A DNA stretch of 64,000 nucleotides, from the NCBI GenBank assembly GCA_037176705.1, contig CM073886.1:186001-250000 (forward strand), in the 5' to 3' direction. Within the stretch, counting starts at the first letter, position 1, and the number at the start of each line of letters is the position of its first letter. Origin of the DNA: Molossus alvarezi. Taxonomy: Eukaryota > Chordata > Mammalia > Chiroptera > Molossidae. Below are positions 1 through 12,628 of this stretch, piece by piece. A program made the translations under genes and the position numbers. The notes below the pieces were generated by a model, which ran no database searches, had not been told where the DNA came from, and was given only the letters and a program-made list of their open reading frames with translations.

Positions 1-1689
1 CTCAGACCCATGATCTCCCTTTCTTTGTGCTCCTCTCTCAGACCCATGGTCTCCCCAGGTCTGTGCTCCTCTCTCAGACCATAGACTCCAATACGTTGTC
101 TCCCTCTCAGACCCATGGTCTCCCCTGCTGTTTCCATCACTCTCAGACCATGGTCTCCTATTCTCTGGGCACCCCTCTCAGACCCACAGTCTCCTCTTCT
201 ATTTGCTCCGTTCTCAGACCCATGGGCAACTCTTCTCGGTGTTCCTCTCTCATACCCATGGTTTCCCCTGCTCTGTGCTCCTCTCAGACTCTTTGTTTCA
301 TCTTCTCTGTGCTCCTCTCTCAGACCGATGGTCTCCTTTTCTCTGGGCTCCTCTGTCATACCCATCGTCTCCTCTTCTCTGTGCTCCTCTCTCAGACCGA
401 TGGTCTCCTTTTCTCTGGGCTCCTCTGTGAGACCCATATACTCCTCTTCTCTGGGCTCCTCTCTAAGATGCATGGTCTCCTCTTCTCTGTGCCCCTCTCT
501 GACCCATGGTCTCCCCTGTTCTATGCTCCTCTCAGACTCATGGTTTCCTCTACTCTGTGCTCCTCTCTCAGACCCATGGTCTCCTTTTCTCTGGGCTCCT
601 CTGTCAGACCCATGGTCTCCTCTTCCCTGGGCTCCTCTCTAAGATGCATGGTCTCCTCTTCTCTGGGTTCCTCTTTCAGACCCACATTCTCCCCTGCTCT
701 GTGCTCCTCTCTCAGAGCCATGGTCTCCTCTTCTCTGTGTTCCTCTTTCAGACCCATGGTCTCCCCTTCTCTGTGCTCCTCTTTCAGACCCATAGACTCC
801 ACTTCTCTGTGCCCCGCTCAGACCCATGGTCACCCCTGCTCTGTGCTCCTGTCTCAGACTCATGGTTTCCTCTTCTCTGTGCTCCTCTCTCAGACCCATG
901 GACTCCTTTTCTCTGGGCTCCTCTGTCAGACCCATAGACTCCTCTTCTCTGGGCTCCTCTCTCAGACCCATGGTCTCTCTTCTTTGTGCTCCTCTCTCAA
1001 ACCCAATGACTCCCCTGCTCTGTGCTCCTCTCTCAGACCCATGGTGTCCCCTCTTCTTTGCTCCTCTCTCAGACCTATGGTCTCCCCTGCTCTGTGCTCC
1101 TCTCTCAGACCCATAGTCTTCCCTGCTCTGTGCTCCTCTCTCAGAGCCATGGTCTCCTCTTCTCTGTGTTCCCCTTTCAGACCCATGGTCTCCCCTTCTC
1201 TGTGCTCCTCTTTCAGACCTATAGACTCCACTTCTCTGTGCCCCACTCAGACCCATGGTCTCCCCTTCTGTTTGCATCTCTCTCAGACCATGGTCTCCTC
1301 TTCTCTGGGCTCCTCTCTCAGACCCATGGTGTCCCCTGCTCTGTGCTTCTCTCTCAGACCATAGACTCCAATACGCTGTCCCCCTCTCAGACCCATGGTC
1401 TCCCCTGCTGTTTGCATCTCTCTCAGACCATGGTCTCCTCTTCTCTTGGCTCCCCTCTCAGACCCATTGTCTCCTCTTCTATTTGCTCCTCTCTCACACC
1501 CATGGGCTCCTATTCTCGGTGTTCCTCTCTCAGACCCATGGTCTCCCCTGCTCTGTGCTCCTCTCAGACTCATGGTTTCATCTTATCTGTGCTCCTCTCT
1601 CAGACCCATGGTCTCCTTTTCTCTGGGCTCCTCTGTCAGACCCATGGTCTCCTCTTCTCTGTGCTCCTCTCTCAGACCCATGGTATCCT

Positions 1690-2965
1690 TTTCTCTGGGC
1701 TCCTCTGTAAGACCCATATACTCCTCTTCTCTGGGCTCCTCTCTAAGATGCATGGTCTCCTCTTCTCTGTGCTCCTCTCTCAGACCCATGGTCTCCTTTT
1801 CTCTGGGCTCCTTTGTAAGACCCATGTTGTCCTCTTCTCTGTGCTCCTCTCTCAGACCCATGGTCTCCTTTTCTCTGGGCTCCTCTGTAAGACCCATATA
1901 CTCCTCTTCTCTGGGCTCCTCTCTAAGATGCATGGTCTCCTCTTCTCTGTGCTCCTCTCTCAGACCCATGGTCTCCTTTTCTCGGGGCTCCTCTGTAAGA
2001 CCCATATACTCCTCTTCTCTGGGGTCCTCTCTAAGATGCATGGTCTCTTCTTCTCTGTGTTCCTCTCTGGGACCCATGGTCTCCTCTGCTCTGTGCTCCT
2101 CTCAGATTCATGGTTTCATCTTATCTGTGCTCCACTCTCAGACCCAGGGTCTCCTTTTCTCTGGGCTCCTCTGTCAGACCCATGGTCTCCTCTTCTCTGT
2201 GCTCCTCTCTCAGACCCATGGTATCCTTTTCTCTGGGCTCCTCTGTAAGACCCATATACTCCTCTTCTCGGGGCTCCTCTAAGATGCATGGTCTCCTCTT
2301 CTCTGTGCTCCTCTCTCAGACCCATGGTCTCCTTTTCTCTGGGCTCCTTTGTCATACCCATGTTGTCCTCTTCTCTGTGCTCCTCTCTCAGACCCATGGT
2401 CTCCTTTTCTCTGGGCTCCTCTGTAAGACCCATATACTCCTCTTCTCTGGGTTCCTCTCTAAGATCATGGTCTCCTCTTCTCTGTGCTCCTCCCTCAGAC
2501 CCATGGACTCCTTTTCTCGGGGCTCCTCTGTAAGACCCATATACTCCTCTTCTCTGGGGTTCTCTCTAAATCATGGTCTCCTCTTCTCTGTGCTCCTCCC
2601 TCAGACCCATGGTCTCCTTTTCTCCGGGCTCCTCTGTAAGACCCATATACTCCTCTTCTCTGGGCTCCTCTAAGATGCATGGTCTCCTCTTCTCTGTGCT
2701 CCTCTCTCAGACCCATGGTCTCCTTTTCTCTGGGCTCCTTTGTCAGACCCATGTTGTCCTCTTCTCTGTGCTCCTCTCTCAGACCCATGGTCTCCTTTTC
2801 TCTGGGCTGCTCTGTAAGACCCATATACTCCTCTTCTCTGGGTTCCTCTCTAAGATCATGGTCTCCTCTTCTCTGTGCTACTCCCTCAGACCCATGGTCT
2901 CCTTTTCTCGGGGCTCCTCTGTAAGACCCATATACTCCTCTTCTCTGGGGTTCTCTCTAAATCAT
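1690..2965. repeat. Sub-block of block A with GTAAGA and AAGATGCATGG monomers
   Basis: Here the monomers alternate among three kinds: one with CTGTAAGACCCATATACTCC, one with CTAAGATGCATGG, and a normal CAGACCCATGG type. The local period is 108 bp (three monomers) or 180 bp (five). For example, AAGATGCATGG recurs near 1,748, 1,928 and 2,036. I count ten GTAAGA hexamers, at about 1,707, 1,815, 1,887, 1,995, 2,245, 2,422, 2,530, 2,636, 2,813 and 2,921. The variant family is local and shows recent amplification inside block A before A itself was duplicated. Confidence 0.85.
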
Positions 2966-3889
2966 GGTCTCCTCTTCTCTGTGCTCCTCTCTGAGACCCA
3001 TGGTCTCCCCTTCTCTGTGCTCCTCTTTCAGACCCATAGACTCCACTTATCTGTGCCCCTCTCAGACCCATGGTCTCACCAGCTCTGTGCTCCACTCTCA
3101 GACCCATGGTCTCCCCTGCTCTGTGCTCCTCTTTCAGACCGATGGTCTCCCCTGCTGTGTGCTCCTCTCTCAGACACATGATCTCCTCTTCTCTGTGGTC
3201 CGGTCAGATCCATGGTCACCCCTGCTCTGTGCTCCTCTCTCAGAACCATAGACTCCTCTTTTCTGTGCCTCTCTCAGACCCATCGTCACTCCTGCTCTGT
3301 GCTCCTCTCAGACTCATGGTTTCCTCTTCTCTGTGCTCCTCTCTCAGACCCATGGTCTCCTTTTCTCTGGGCTCCTCTGTCAGACCCATAGACTCCTCTT
3401 CTCTGGGCTCCTCTCTCAGAGCCATGGTTTCCTCTTCTCTGTGTTTCTCTCTCAGACCCATGGTCTCCCCTTCTCTCGGGTCCTCTCTCACACCCATAGT
3501 CTCCCCTACTCTGTGCTCCTCTCTGAGTCCCATTGCCTCATCTTCTCTGTGCTCTTCTCTCAGACACATGGTCTCCCCTGCTCTGTGCTCCTCTCTCAGA
3601 CCGATGGTCTCCCCTGCTCTTTGCACCTCTCTGAGACCCATGGTCTCCCCTACTCTGTCCACCTCTCTCAGACCCATTGTCTCCCCTGCTCTTTGCACCT
3701 CTCTCAGACCCATGATCACCTCTTCTCTGTGCTCCATTCAGACCCATGGTCTCCACTGCTCTGTGCTCCTCTCTCAGACCCATGGTCTCCCCTCTTCTGT
3801 GCTCCTCTCAGGCCCATGGTCTCCCATGCTCTTTGCACCTCTCTCAGACCTTGGTCTCCTTTTCTCTGTGCTCCTCTCTCAGACCCATG

Positions 3890-4385
3890 GTCTCCCTTAC
3901 TCTGTGCTCCTCTCTGAGACCCATAGACTACTCTTCTCTGTGCCCCTCTCAGACCCATGGTCTGCTGAGCTCTGTGCTCCTCTCTCAGACCCATGGTCTC
4001 CCCTGCTCTGTGCTCCTCTCTCAGACCCATGGTCTCTCTTCTCTGTCTCCTCTCTCAGACCAATGGTCTCCCCTGCTATTTGCTCCTCTCTCAGACACAT
4101 TGTCTCCACTGCTCTTTGCTCCTCTCTCAGACCCATGGTCTCCCCTACTCTGTGCTCCTCTCTGAGACCCATAGACTACTCTTCTCTGTGCCCCTCTCAG
4201 ACCCATGGTCTGCTGAGCTCTGTGCTCCTCTCTCAGACCCATGGTCTCCCCTGCTCTGTGCTCCTCTCTCAGACCCATGGTCTCTCTTCTCTGTCTCCTC
4301 TCTCAGACCAATGGTCTCCCCTGCTATTTGCTCCTCTCTCAGACACATTGTCTCCACTGCTCTTTGCTCCTCTCTCAGACCCATG
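3890..4385. repeat. 248-bp tandem duplication inside block A copy 1
   Basis: The copies are approximately 3,890-4,137 and 4,138-4,385. The period is 248 bp, which equals five 36-bp plus two 34-bp monomers. Diagnostic words recur at this spacing: ATAGACTACTC, GGTCTGCTGAGCTCTG, the short CTTCTCTGTCTCC monomer, and CCTGCTATTTGCTCC. The second block A copy has only one of these units (about 13,550-13,800), so either A copy 1 gained a unit or A copy 2 lost one. Confidence 0.87.
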
Positions 4386-5440
4386 GTCTCCCATACTCTG
4401 TGCTCCTCTTTCACGCCCATGATCTCCTCTTCTCTGTGCTCCATTCAGACCGATGGTCTCCACTGCTCTGTGCTCCTCTCTCAGATCCATGGTCTCCCCT
4501 TCTTTGCTCCTCTCTCAGACCGATGGTCTCCCTTGCTCTTTGCACCTCTATCAGAACCATGGTCCTCTGTTCTCTGGGCTCCTCTCAGAACTATGGTCTC
4601 CTTTTCTCTATGCTCCTCTCTGAGACCCATGGTCTCCCCTGCTCTGTGCTCCTCTCTCAGTCCGATGGTCTCCCCTGCTCTTTGCACCTCTCTGAGACCC
4701 ATAGTCTCCCCTGCTCTGTGCTCCTCTCTCAGACCCATGATCTCCTCTACTCTCTGGTCCGCTCAGACAATGGTCGCCCCTGCTCTGTGCTCCTCTCTCA
4801 GTCCCCTAGACTCCGCTTTTCTGTGCCTCTCTCAGACCCATGGTCACACCTGATCTGTGCTCCTCCCTCAGACTCATGGTTTCCTCTTCTCTGTGCTCCT
4901 TTCTCAGACCCATGGTCTCCTTTTCTCTGGGCTCCTTTGTCAGACCCATAGACTCCTCTTCTCTGGGCTCCTCTCTCAGACCCATGGTCTCCTGTTCTCT
5001 TTGCTACTCTCTCAGAGCCATGGGCTCCCGTTCTTTGTGCTCCTCTCTCAGACCCATGATCTCCTCTTCTCTGTGCTCCGCTCAGACCCATGGTCGTTCC
5101 TGCTCTGTGCTCCTCTCTCAGACCCATAGACTCCTCTTCTCTGTGCCCCTCTCAGACCCATGGTCTCCCCTGCTCTGTGCTCCTATCAGACTCATGGTTG
5201 CCTCTTTTCTGTGCTCCTCTCTCAGACCCATGGTCTCCTTTTCTCTAGCTCCACTGTCAGACCCATGGTCTCCTCTTCTCTTTCCTCCTATCTCAGACCC
5301 ATGGGCTCCTGTTCTTTGAGCTCCTCTCTCAGACCCATGGTCTCCCCTTCTCTGAGCTCCTCTCTCAGTCCCATGGTCTCAGCTACTGTACTCCTCTCTC
5401 AGACCCATGGTCTCTCTTCTTTTTGCTCCTCTCTCAAACC

Positions 5441-5870
5441 CAAAGTCTCCCCTGCTCTGTGCTCCTCTCTCAGACCCATGGTCTCCCCTGCTCTTTGCTC
5501 CTCTCTCAGACCAATGATCACCTCTTCTCTGTGCTCCATTCAGACCCATGGTCTCCACTGCTCTGTGCTCCTCTCTCAGACCCATGATCATCCCTCTTCT
5601 GTGCTCCTCTCAGACCCATGGTCTCCCATGCTCTTTGCAACTCTCTCAGACCTTGGTCTCCTTTTCTCTGTGCTCCTCTCTCAGACCCATGGTCTCCCCT
5701 ACTCTGTGCACCTCTCTGAGACCCATAGACTACTCTTCTCTGTGCCCCTCTCAGACCCATGGTCTGCTGAGCTCTGTGAGCCTCTCTCAGACCCATGGTC
5801 TCCCCTGCTGTGTGCTTCTCTCTCAGAGCCATGGTCTCTTCTTCTCAGTGTTCCTCTCTCAGACCCATGG
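5441..5870. repeat. Linker monomers between blocks A and B
   Basis: This is ordinary 34-36-bp monomer sequence. Positions about 5,510-5,775 resemble about 3,712-3,975 of block A, sharing ATGATCACCTCTTCTCTG, the CTCCATTCAG monomer, the GACCTTGGTCTCC monomer and ATAGACTACTC. It therefore looks like a diverged or partly converted copy of that part of A. No gene or unique sequence is visible. Confidence 0.75.
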
Positions 5871-7105
5871 TCTCCCCTTCTCAGTGCTCCTCTCTCAGAC
5901 CCATGGTCTCCCCTGCTCTGTGCTCCTTTCTCAGACTAATGGTCTCATCTTCTCTGTGCTCCTCTTTCATACCCATAGACTCCACTTCTCTGTGCCATTC
6001 TCAGACCCATGGACACCCCATCTATGTGTCCCGCCCTCAGACACATCGTCTCTTCTTCCCTTGCCTCTCTCTCAGACCCATGGTCTCCCCTACTCTCTGC
6101 ACCTCTCTGAGACCCATTGTCTCCATTGCTCTTTGCTCCTCTCACAGACCCATGGTCTCCCCTGCTCTGTGCTCCTCTGTCAGAACTTGGTCTCCCCTGC
6201 TCTTTGCCCCTCTCTCAGACCCATGGTCTCCCCTATTCTGTGCTCCTCTCTGAGACCCATAGACTCCTCTTCTCTGTGCCCCTCTCAGACCCATGGTCTC
6301 CCCAGCTCTGTGCTCCTCTCTCAGACCCATGGTCTCCCCTGCTCTGTGGTCCTCTCTCAGACCCATGGTCTCTCTTCTCTGTGCTCCTCTCTCAGACCCA
6401 TGGTCTCGACTGCTCTTTGCTCCTCTCTCAGACCCATGGTCTCCCCTACTCTGTGTTCCTCTCTCACACCCATGACCTCCTCTTCTCTGTGCTCCATTCA
6501 GACCCATGGTCTCCACTGCTCTGTGCTCCTCTCTCAGTCCCATGCTCTCCCCTGCTCTTTGCATCCTCTCTCAGACCCATGGTCTCCACTGCTCTTTGCT
6601 CCTCTCTCAGAGCCTTGGTCTCCCCTGCTCTGTGCTCTTCTCCCAGAGCCATGGTCTCCTCTTCTATGTGTTCCGCCCTCAGACACATGGTCTCTTCTTC
6701 TCTGTGCCTCTCTCTCAGACCCATGGTCTCCCCTACTCTGTCCACCTCTCTCAGACCCATTGTCTCCCCTACTCTTTGCTCCTCTCTCAGACCCAAGGTC
6801 TCCCCTGCTCTCTGCTCCTCTGTCAGAACTTGGTCTCCCCTGCTCTGTGCTCCTCTCTCAGACCCATGGTCTCATCTTCTCTGTACTCCTCTTGCAGACA
6901 CATAGACTCTTCTTCGCTGTGCCTCTCCAGACCCATGGTCTCCCCTAATCTGTCCAACTCTCTCAGAACCATGGTCTCCACTACTCTTTGCTCCTCTCTC
7001 AGACCAATGGTCTCCCCTACTCTGTGCTCCTCTCTCACACCCTTGATCTCCTCTTCTCTGTGCTCCATTCAGACCGATGGTCTCCACTGCTCTGTGCTCC
7101 TCTCT
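5871..7105. repeat. Higher-order block B, copy 1
   Basis: The segment aligns base for base with about 7,691-8,925 at a constant offset of 1,820 bp. Shared diagnostic variants are the TTTCTCAGACTAATGG monomer, GGACACCCCATCTATGTG, a CCCGCCCTCAGACACATCG monomer, GTCAGAACTTGG, and CCTAATCTGTCCAACTC. The copies differ by scattered substitutions, for example ACCCATAGACTCC at about 5,980 against ACCAATAGACTCC at about 7,800. Similarity fades at both ends within one or two monomers. Confidence 0.88.
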
Positions 7106-7690
7106 CAGATCCAAGGTCTCCCCTTCTTTGCTCCTCTCTCAGACCGATAATCACCCTTGCTCTTTGCACCTCTCTCAGAACCATGGTCCTCTCTTCTCTG
7201 GGCTCCTCTCTCAGAACTATGGTCTCCTTTTCTCTATGCTCCTCTCTCAGACCCATGGTTTCTTCTGCTCTGTGTTCCTATCTCAGACCCATGGTCTCCC
7301 CTTCTCAGGGCTCCTCTCTCTCTGACCCATGGTCTCCCCTGCTCTGTGCTCCTCTCTCAGACCCATGGTATCATCTTCTCTGTGCTCCTCTTTCATACCC
7401 ATAGACTCCTCTTCGCTGTGCCTCTCTCAGACCCATGTTCTCCCCAGCTGTGTGCTCCTCTTTCAGACCCATGGTCTTCTCTTCTCTGTGCTCCTCTCTC
7501 AGACCCATGGTATCCTCAGCTCTCTGCTCCTCACTCAGACCCATGGTCTCCTCTACTCTGTGCTCTGCTCTCACATCCATGGTCTCCCCTGGTCTTTGCT
7601 CCTCTCTCAGAACCATGGTCTCCTCTTCTCTGGGCTCCTCCTTCAGACCCATGGTCTCCCCTGCTCTGTGCTCCTGTCTCAGAGCCATTG
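7106..7690. repeat. Linker monomers between the two B copies
   Basis: These are ordinary monomers lying between the duplicated B segments. Positions about 7,060-7,240 resemble about 4,450-4,640 of block A, sharing the CAGAACCATGGTCCTCT and CAGAACTATGG monomers, so part of this linker is A-related. Near 7,311-7,325 one monomer has an extended CT tail running straight into GACCCATGG without the usual CA, a likely slippage product. The right end (about 7,610-7,690) carries CCTCCTTCAGACCC and GTCTCAGAGCC monomers that reappear in the extra segment of block A copy 2. Confidence 0.72.
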
Positions 7691-8925
7691 TCTCCCCTTC
7701 TCAGTGCTCCTCTCTCAGACCCATGGTCTCCCCTGCTCTGTGCTCCTTTCTCAGACTAATGGTCTCATCTTCTCTGTGCTCCTCTTTCATACCAATAGAC
7801 TCCACTTCTCTGTGCCATTCTCAGACCCATGGACACCCCATCTATGTGTCCCGCCCTCAGACACATCGTCTCTTCTTCCCTTGCCTCTCTCTCAGACCCA
7901 TGGTCTCCCCTACTCTCTGCACCTCTCTGAGACCCATTGTCTCCATTGCTCTTTGCTCCTCTCACAGACCCATGGTCTCCCCTGCTCTGTGCTCCTCTGT
8001 CAGAACTTGGTCTCCCCTGCTCTTTGCCCCTCTCTCAGACCCATGGTCTCCCCTATTCTGTGCTCCTCTCTGAGACCCATAGACTCCTCTTCTCTGTGCC
8101 CCTCTCAGACCCATGGTCTCCCCAGCTCTGTGCTCCTCTCTCAGACCCATGGTCTCCCCTGCTCTGTGGCCCTCTCTCAGACCCATGGTCTCTCTTCTCT
8201 GCGCTCCTCTCTCAGACCCATGGTCTCGACTGCTCTTTGCTCCTCTCTCAGACCCATGGTCTCCCCTACTCAGTGTTCCTCTCTCACACCCATGACCTCC
8301 TCTTCTCTGTGCTCCATTCAGACCCATGGTCTCCACTGCTCTGTGCTCCTCTCTCAGTCCCATGCTCTCCCCTGCTCTTTGCATCCTCTCTCAGACCCAT
8401 GGTCTCCACTGCTCTTTGCTCCTCTCTCAGAGCCTTGGTCTCCCCTGCTCTGTGCTCTTCTCCCAGAGCCATGGTCTCCTCTTCTATGTGTTCCGCCCTC
8501 AGACACATGGTCTCTTCTTCTCTGTGCCTCTCTCTCAGACCCATGGTCTCCCCTACTCTGTCCACCTCTCTCAGACCCATTGTCTCCCCTACTCTTTGCT
8601 CCTCTCTCAGACCCAAGGTCTCCCCTGCTCTCTGCTCCTCTGTCAGAACTTGGTCTCCCCTGCTCTGTGCTCCTCTCTCAGACCCATGGTCTCATCTTCT
8701 CTGTGCTCCTCTTTCAGACCCATAGACTCTTCTTCGCTGTGCCTCTCCAGACCCATGGTCTCCCCTAATCTGTCCAACTCTCTCAGAACCATGGTCTCCA
8801 CTACTCTTTGCTCCTCTCTCAGACCCATGGTCTCCCCTACTCTGTGCTCCTCTCTCACACCCATGATCTCCTCTTCTCTGTGCTCCATTCAGACCCATGG
8901 TCTCCACTGCTCTGTGCTCCTCTCT
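7691..8925. repeat. Higher-order block B, copy 2
   Basis: This is the second copy of the block at about 5,871-7,105, in constant 1,820-bp register with no net indel across roughly 1.2 kb. Copy-specific substitutions include GTGGCCCTC near 8,167 where copy 1 has GTGGTCCTC, and TACTCAGTGTTCC near 8,270 where copy 1 has TACTCTGTGTTCC. Confidence 0.88.
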
Positions 8926-9630
8926 CAGTCCCATCGCCTCACCTCTGTGCTCCTCTCTCAGACCCATGGTCTCCCCTACTCTGTGCTCCTCTCTGAGACC
9001 CATAGACTACTCTTCTCAGTGCCCCTCTCAGAGCCATGGTCTGCCGAGCTCTGTGAGCCTCTCTCAGACCCATGGTCTCCCCTGCTGTGTGCTCCTCACA
9101 CAGACCCATGGTCTCTCTTCTCTGTCTCCTCTCTCAGACCAATGGTCTCCCCTGCTCTTTGCTCCTCTCTCAGACCCATGGTCCCCACTGTTCTTTGCTC
9201 CTCTCTCAGACCCATGGTCTCCTTTTCTCTGGGCTCCTTTGTCAGACCTATACACTCCTCTTCTCTGGGCTCCTCTCTCAGACCCATGGTCTCCTGTTCT
9301 CTTTGCTACTCTCTCAGACCCATGATCTCTTCTTCTCTTTGCTCCGCTCAGACCCATGGTCGTTCCTGTTCTGTGCTACTCTCTAAGACCCATAGACTCC
9401 TCTTCTCTGTGCCCCTCTCAGACCCATGGTCTCCCCTGCTCTGTGCTCCTTTCAGACTCATGGTTTCCTCTTCTCTGTGCTCCTCTCCCAGACCCATGGT
9501 CTCCTTTTCTCTGGGCTCCTCGGTGAGACCCATGGTCTCCTCTTCTCTGGGCTCCTCTCTAAGATGCATGGTCTCCTCTTCTCTGGGTTCCTCTTTCAGA
9601 CCCATGGTCTCCCCTGCTCTGGGCTCCTCT
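8926..9630. repeat. Linker monomers between block B and the second A block
   Basis: This is standard monomer sequence made of A-like pieces. About 8,955-9,180 resembles about 3,890-4,130, with ATAGACTACTC and the short CTGTCTCC monomer. About 9,200-9,440 resembles about 4,910-5,170, with the TTTGTCAGACC, CTGTTCTCTTTGCTAC and GTCGTTCCTG words. It behaves as a mosaic of A segments. No non-repeat sequence is present. Confidence 0.72.
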
Positions 9631-11352
9631 CTCAGACCCATGATCTCCCTTTCTCTGTGCTCCTCTCTCAGACCCATGGTCTCCCCAGCTCTGTGCTCCT
9701 CTCTCAGACCATAGACTCCAATACGTTGTCTCCCTCTCAGACCCATGGTCTCCCCTGCTGTTTCCATCACTCTCAGACCATGGTCTCCTATTCTCTGGGC
9801 ACCCCTCTCAGACCCACAGTCTCCTCTTCTATTTGCTCCGTTCTCAGACCCATGGGCAACTCTTCTCGGTGTTCCTCTCTCAGACCCATGGTTTCCCCTG
9901 CTCTGTGCTCCTCTCAGACTCATTGTTTCATCTTCTCTGTGCTCCTCTCTCAGACCGATGGTCTCCTTTTCTCTGGGCTCCTCTGTCATACCCATCGTCT
10001 CCTCTTCTCTGTGCTCCTCTCTCAGACCGATGGTCTCCTTTTCTCTGGGCTCCTCTGTGAGACCCATATACTCCTCTTCTGGGCTCCTCTCTAAGATGCA
10101 TGGTCTCCTCTTCTCTGTGCCCCTCTCTGACCCATGGTCTCCCCTGTTCTATGCTCCTCTCAGACTCATGGTTTCCTCTACTCTGTGCTCCTCTCTCAGA
10201 CCCATGGTCTCCTTTTCTCTGGGCTCCTCTGTCAGACCCATGGTCTCCTCTTCCCTGGGCTCCTCTCTAAGATGCATGGTCTCCTCTTCTCTGGGTTCCT
10301 CTTTCAGACCCACAGTCTCCCCTGCTCTGTGCTCCTCTCTCAGAGCCATGGTCTCCTCTTCTCTGTGTTCCTCTTTCAGACCCATGGTCTCCCTTTCTCT
10401 GTGCTCCTCTTTCAGACCCATAGACTCCACTTCTCTGTGCCCCGCTCAGACCCATGGTCTCCCCTTCTGTTTGCATCTCTCTCAGACCATGGTCTCCTCT
10501 TCTCTGGGCTCCTATCTCAGACCCATGGTCACCCCTGCTCTGTGCTCCTGTCTCAGACTCATGGTTTCCTCTTCTCTGTGCTCCTCTCTCAGACCCATGG
10601 ACTCCTTTTCTCTGGGCTCCTCTGTCAGACCCATAGACTCCTCTTCTCTGGGCTCCTCTCTCAGACCCATGGTCTCTCTTCTTTGTGCTCCTCTCTCAAA
10701 CCCAATGACTCCCCTGCTCTGTGCTCCTCTCTCAGACCCATGGTGTCCCCTCCTCTTTGCTCCTCTCTCAGACCCATAGTCTCCCCTGCTCTGTGCTCCT
10801 CTCTCAGAGCCATGGTCTCCTCTTCTCTGTGTTCCCCTTTCAGACCCATGGTCTCCCCTTCTCTGTGCTCCTCTTTCAGACCTATAGACTCCACTTCTCT
10901 GTGCTCCACTCAGACCCATGGTCTCCCCTTCTGTTTGCATCTCTCTCAGACCATGGTCTCCTCTTCTCTGGGCTCCTATCTCAGACCCATGGTGTCCCCT
11001 GCTCTGTGCTTCTCTCTCAGACCATAGACTCCAATACGCTGTCCCCCTCTCAGACCCATGGTCTCCCCTGCTGTTTGCATCTCTCTCAGACCATGGTCTC
11101 CTCTTCTCTTGGCTCCCCTCTCAGACCCATTGTCTCCTCTTCTATTTGCTCCTCTCTCACACCCATGGGCTCCTCTTCTCGGTGTTCCTCTCTCAGACCC
11201 ATGGTCTCCCCTGCTCTGTGCTCCTCTCAGACTCATGGTTTCATCTTATCTGTGCTCCTCTCTCAGACCCATGGTCTCCTTTTCTCTGGGCTCCTCTGTC
11301 AGACCCATGGTCTCCTCTTCTCTGTGCTCCTCTCTCAGACCCATGGTATCCT

Positions 11353-12628
11353 TTTCTCTGGGCTCCTCTGTAAGACCCATATACTCCTCTTCTCTGGGCT
11401 CCTCTCTAAGATGCATGGTCTCCTCTTCTCTGTGCTCCTCTCTCAGACCCATGGTCTCCTTTTCTCTGGGCTCCTTTGTAAGACCCATGTTGTCCTCTTC
11501 TCTGTGCTCCTCTCTCAGACCCATGGTCTCCTTTTCTCTGGGCTCCTCTGTAAGACCCATATACTCCTCTTCTCTGGGCTCCTCTCTAAGATGCATGGTC
11601 TCCTCTTCTCTGTGCTCCTCTCTCAGACCCATGGTCTCCTTTTCTCGGGGCTCCTCTGTAAGACCCATATACTCCTCTTCTCTGGGGTCCTCTCTAAGAT
11701 GCATGGTCTCTTCTTCTCTGTGTTCCTCTCTGAGACCCATGGTCTCCTCTGCTCTGTGCTCCTCTCAGACTCATGGTTTCATCTTATCTGTGCTCCACTC
11801 TCAGACCCAGGGTCTCCTTTTCTCTGGGCTCCTCTGTCAGACCCATGGTCTCCTCTTCTCTGTGCTCCTCCTTCAGACCCATGGTATCCTTTTCTCTGGG
11901 CTCCTCTGTAAGACCCATATACTCCTCTTCTCGGGGCTCCTCTAAGATGCATGGTCTCCTCTTCTCTGTGCTCCTCTCTCAGACCCATGGTCTCCTTTTC
12001 TCTGGGCTCCTTTGTCAGACCCATGTTGTCCTCTTCTCTGTGCTCCTCTCTCAGACCCATGGTCTCCTTTTCTCTGGGCTCCTCTGTAAGACCCATATAC
12101 TCCTCTTCTCTGGGTTCCTCTCTAAGATCATAGTCTCCTCTTCTCTGTGCTCCTCCCTCAGACCCATGGACTCCTTTTCTCGGGGCTCCTCTGTAAGACC
12201 CATATACTCCTCTTCTCTGGGGTTCTCTCTAAATCATGGTCTCCTCTTCTCTGTGCTCCTCCCTCAGACCCATGGTCTCCTTTTCTCCGGGCTCCTCTGT
12301 AAGACCCATATACTCCTCTTCTCTGGGCTCCTCTAAGATGCATGGTCTCCTCTTCTCTGTGCTCCTCTCTCAGACCCATGGTCTCCTTTTCTCTGGGCTC
12401 CTTTGTCAGACCCATGTTGTCCTCTTCTCTGTGCTCCTCTCTCAGACCCATGGTCTCCTTTTCTCTGGGCTGCTCTGTAAGACCCATATACTCCTCTTCT
12501 CTGGGTTCCTCTCTAAGATTATGGTCTCCTCTTCTCTGTGCTCCTCCCTCAGACCCATGGTCTCCTTTTCTCGGGGCTCCTCTGTAAGACCCATATACTC
12601 CTCTTCTCTGGGGTTCTCTCTAAATCAT
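11353..12628. repeat. GTAAGA/AAGATGCATGG sub-block, second copy
   Basis: This matches 1,690-2,965 at an offset of 9,663 bp, with the same alternation of CTGTAAGACCC, CTAAGATGCATGG and CAGACCCATGG monomers. A few substitutions separate the copies, such as GATCATAG near 12,127 against GATCATGG near 2,464. Its conservation shows that the local amplification preceded the A duplication. Confidence 0.85.

Larger units (their letters stand above)
1..5440. repeat. Higher-order block A, copy 1 (left part cut by window edge)
   Basis: This segment aligns with 9,631-~15,080. Base 1 corresponds to base 9,631. The register is 9,630 at the left, 9,628 after a 2-bp difference near 448/10,078, 9,663 from about 1,100 to 3,900, 9,414 after the 248-bp duplication, and 9,629 after about 5,190. 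Each step is a small indel or a whole number of monomers. By eye the first 300 bases contain four substitutions between the copies. A shared hallmark is the odd monomer near 83-100 and 9,713-9,730 reading GACTCCAATACGTTGTC. The block is rich in CTGGGCTCC monomers, which are scarcer elsewhere in the window. Confidence 0.88.
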
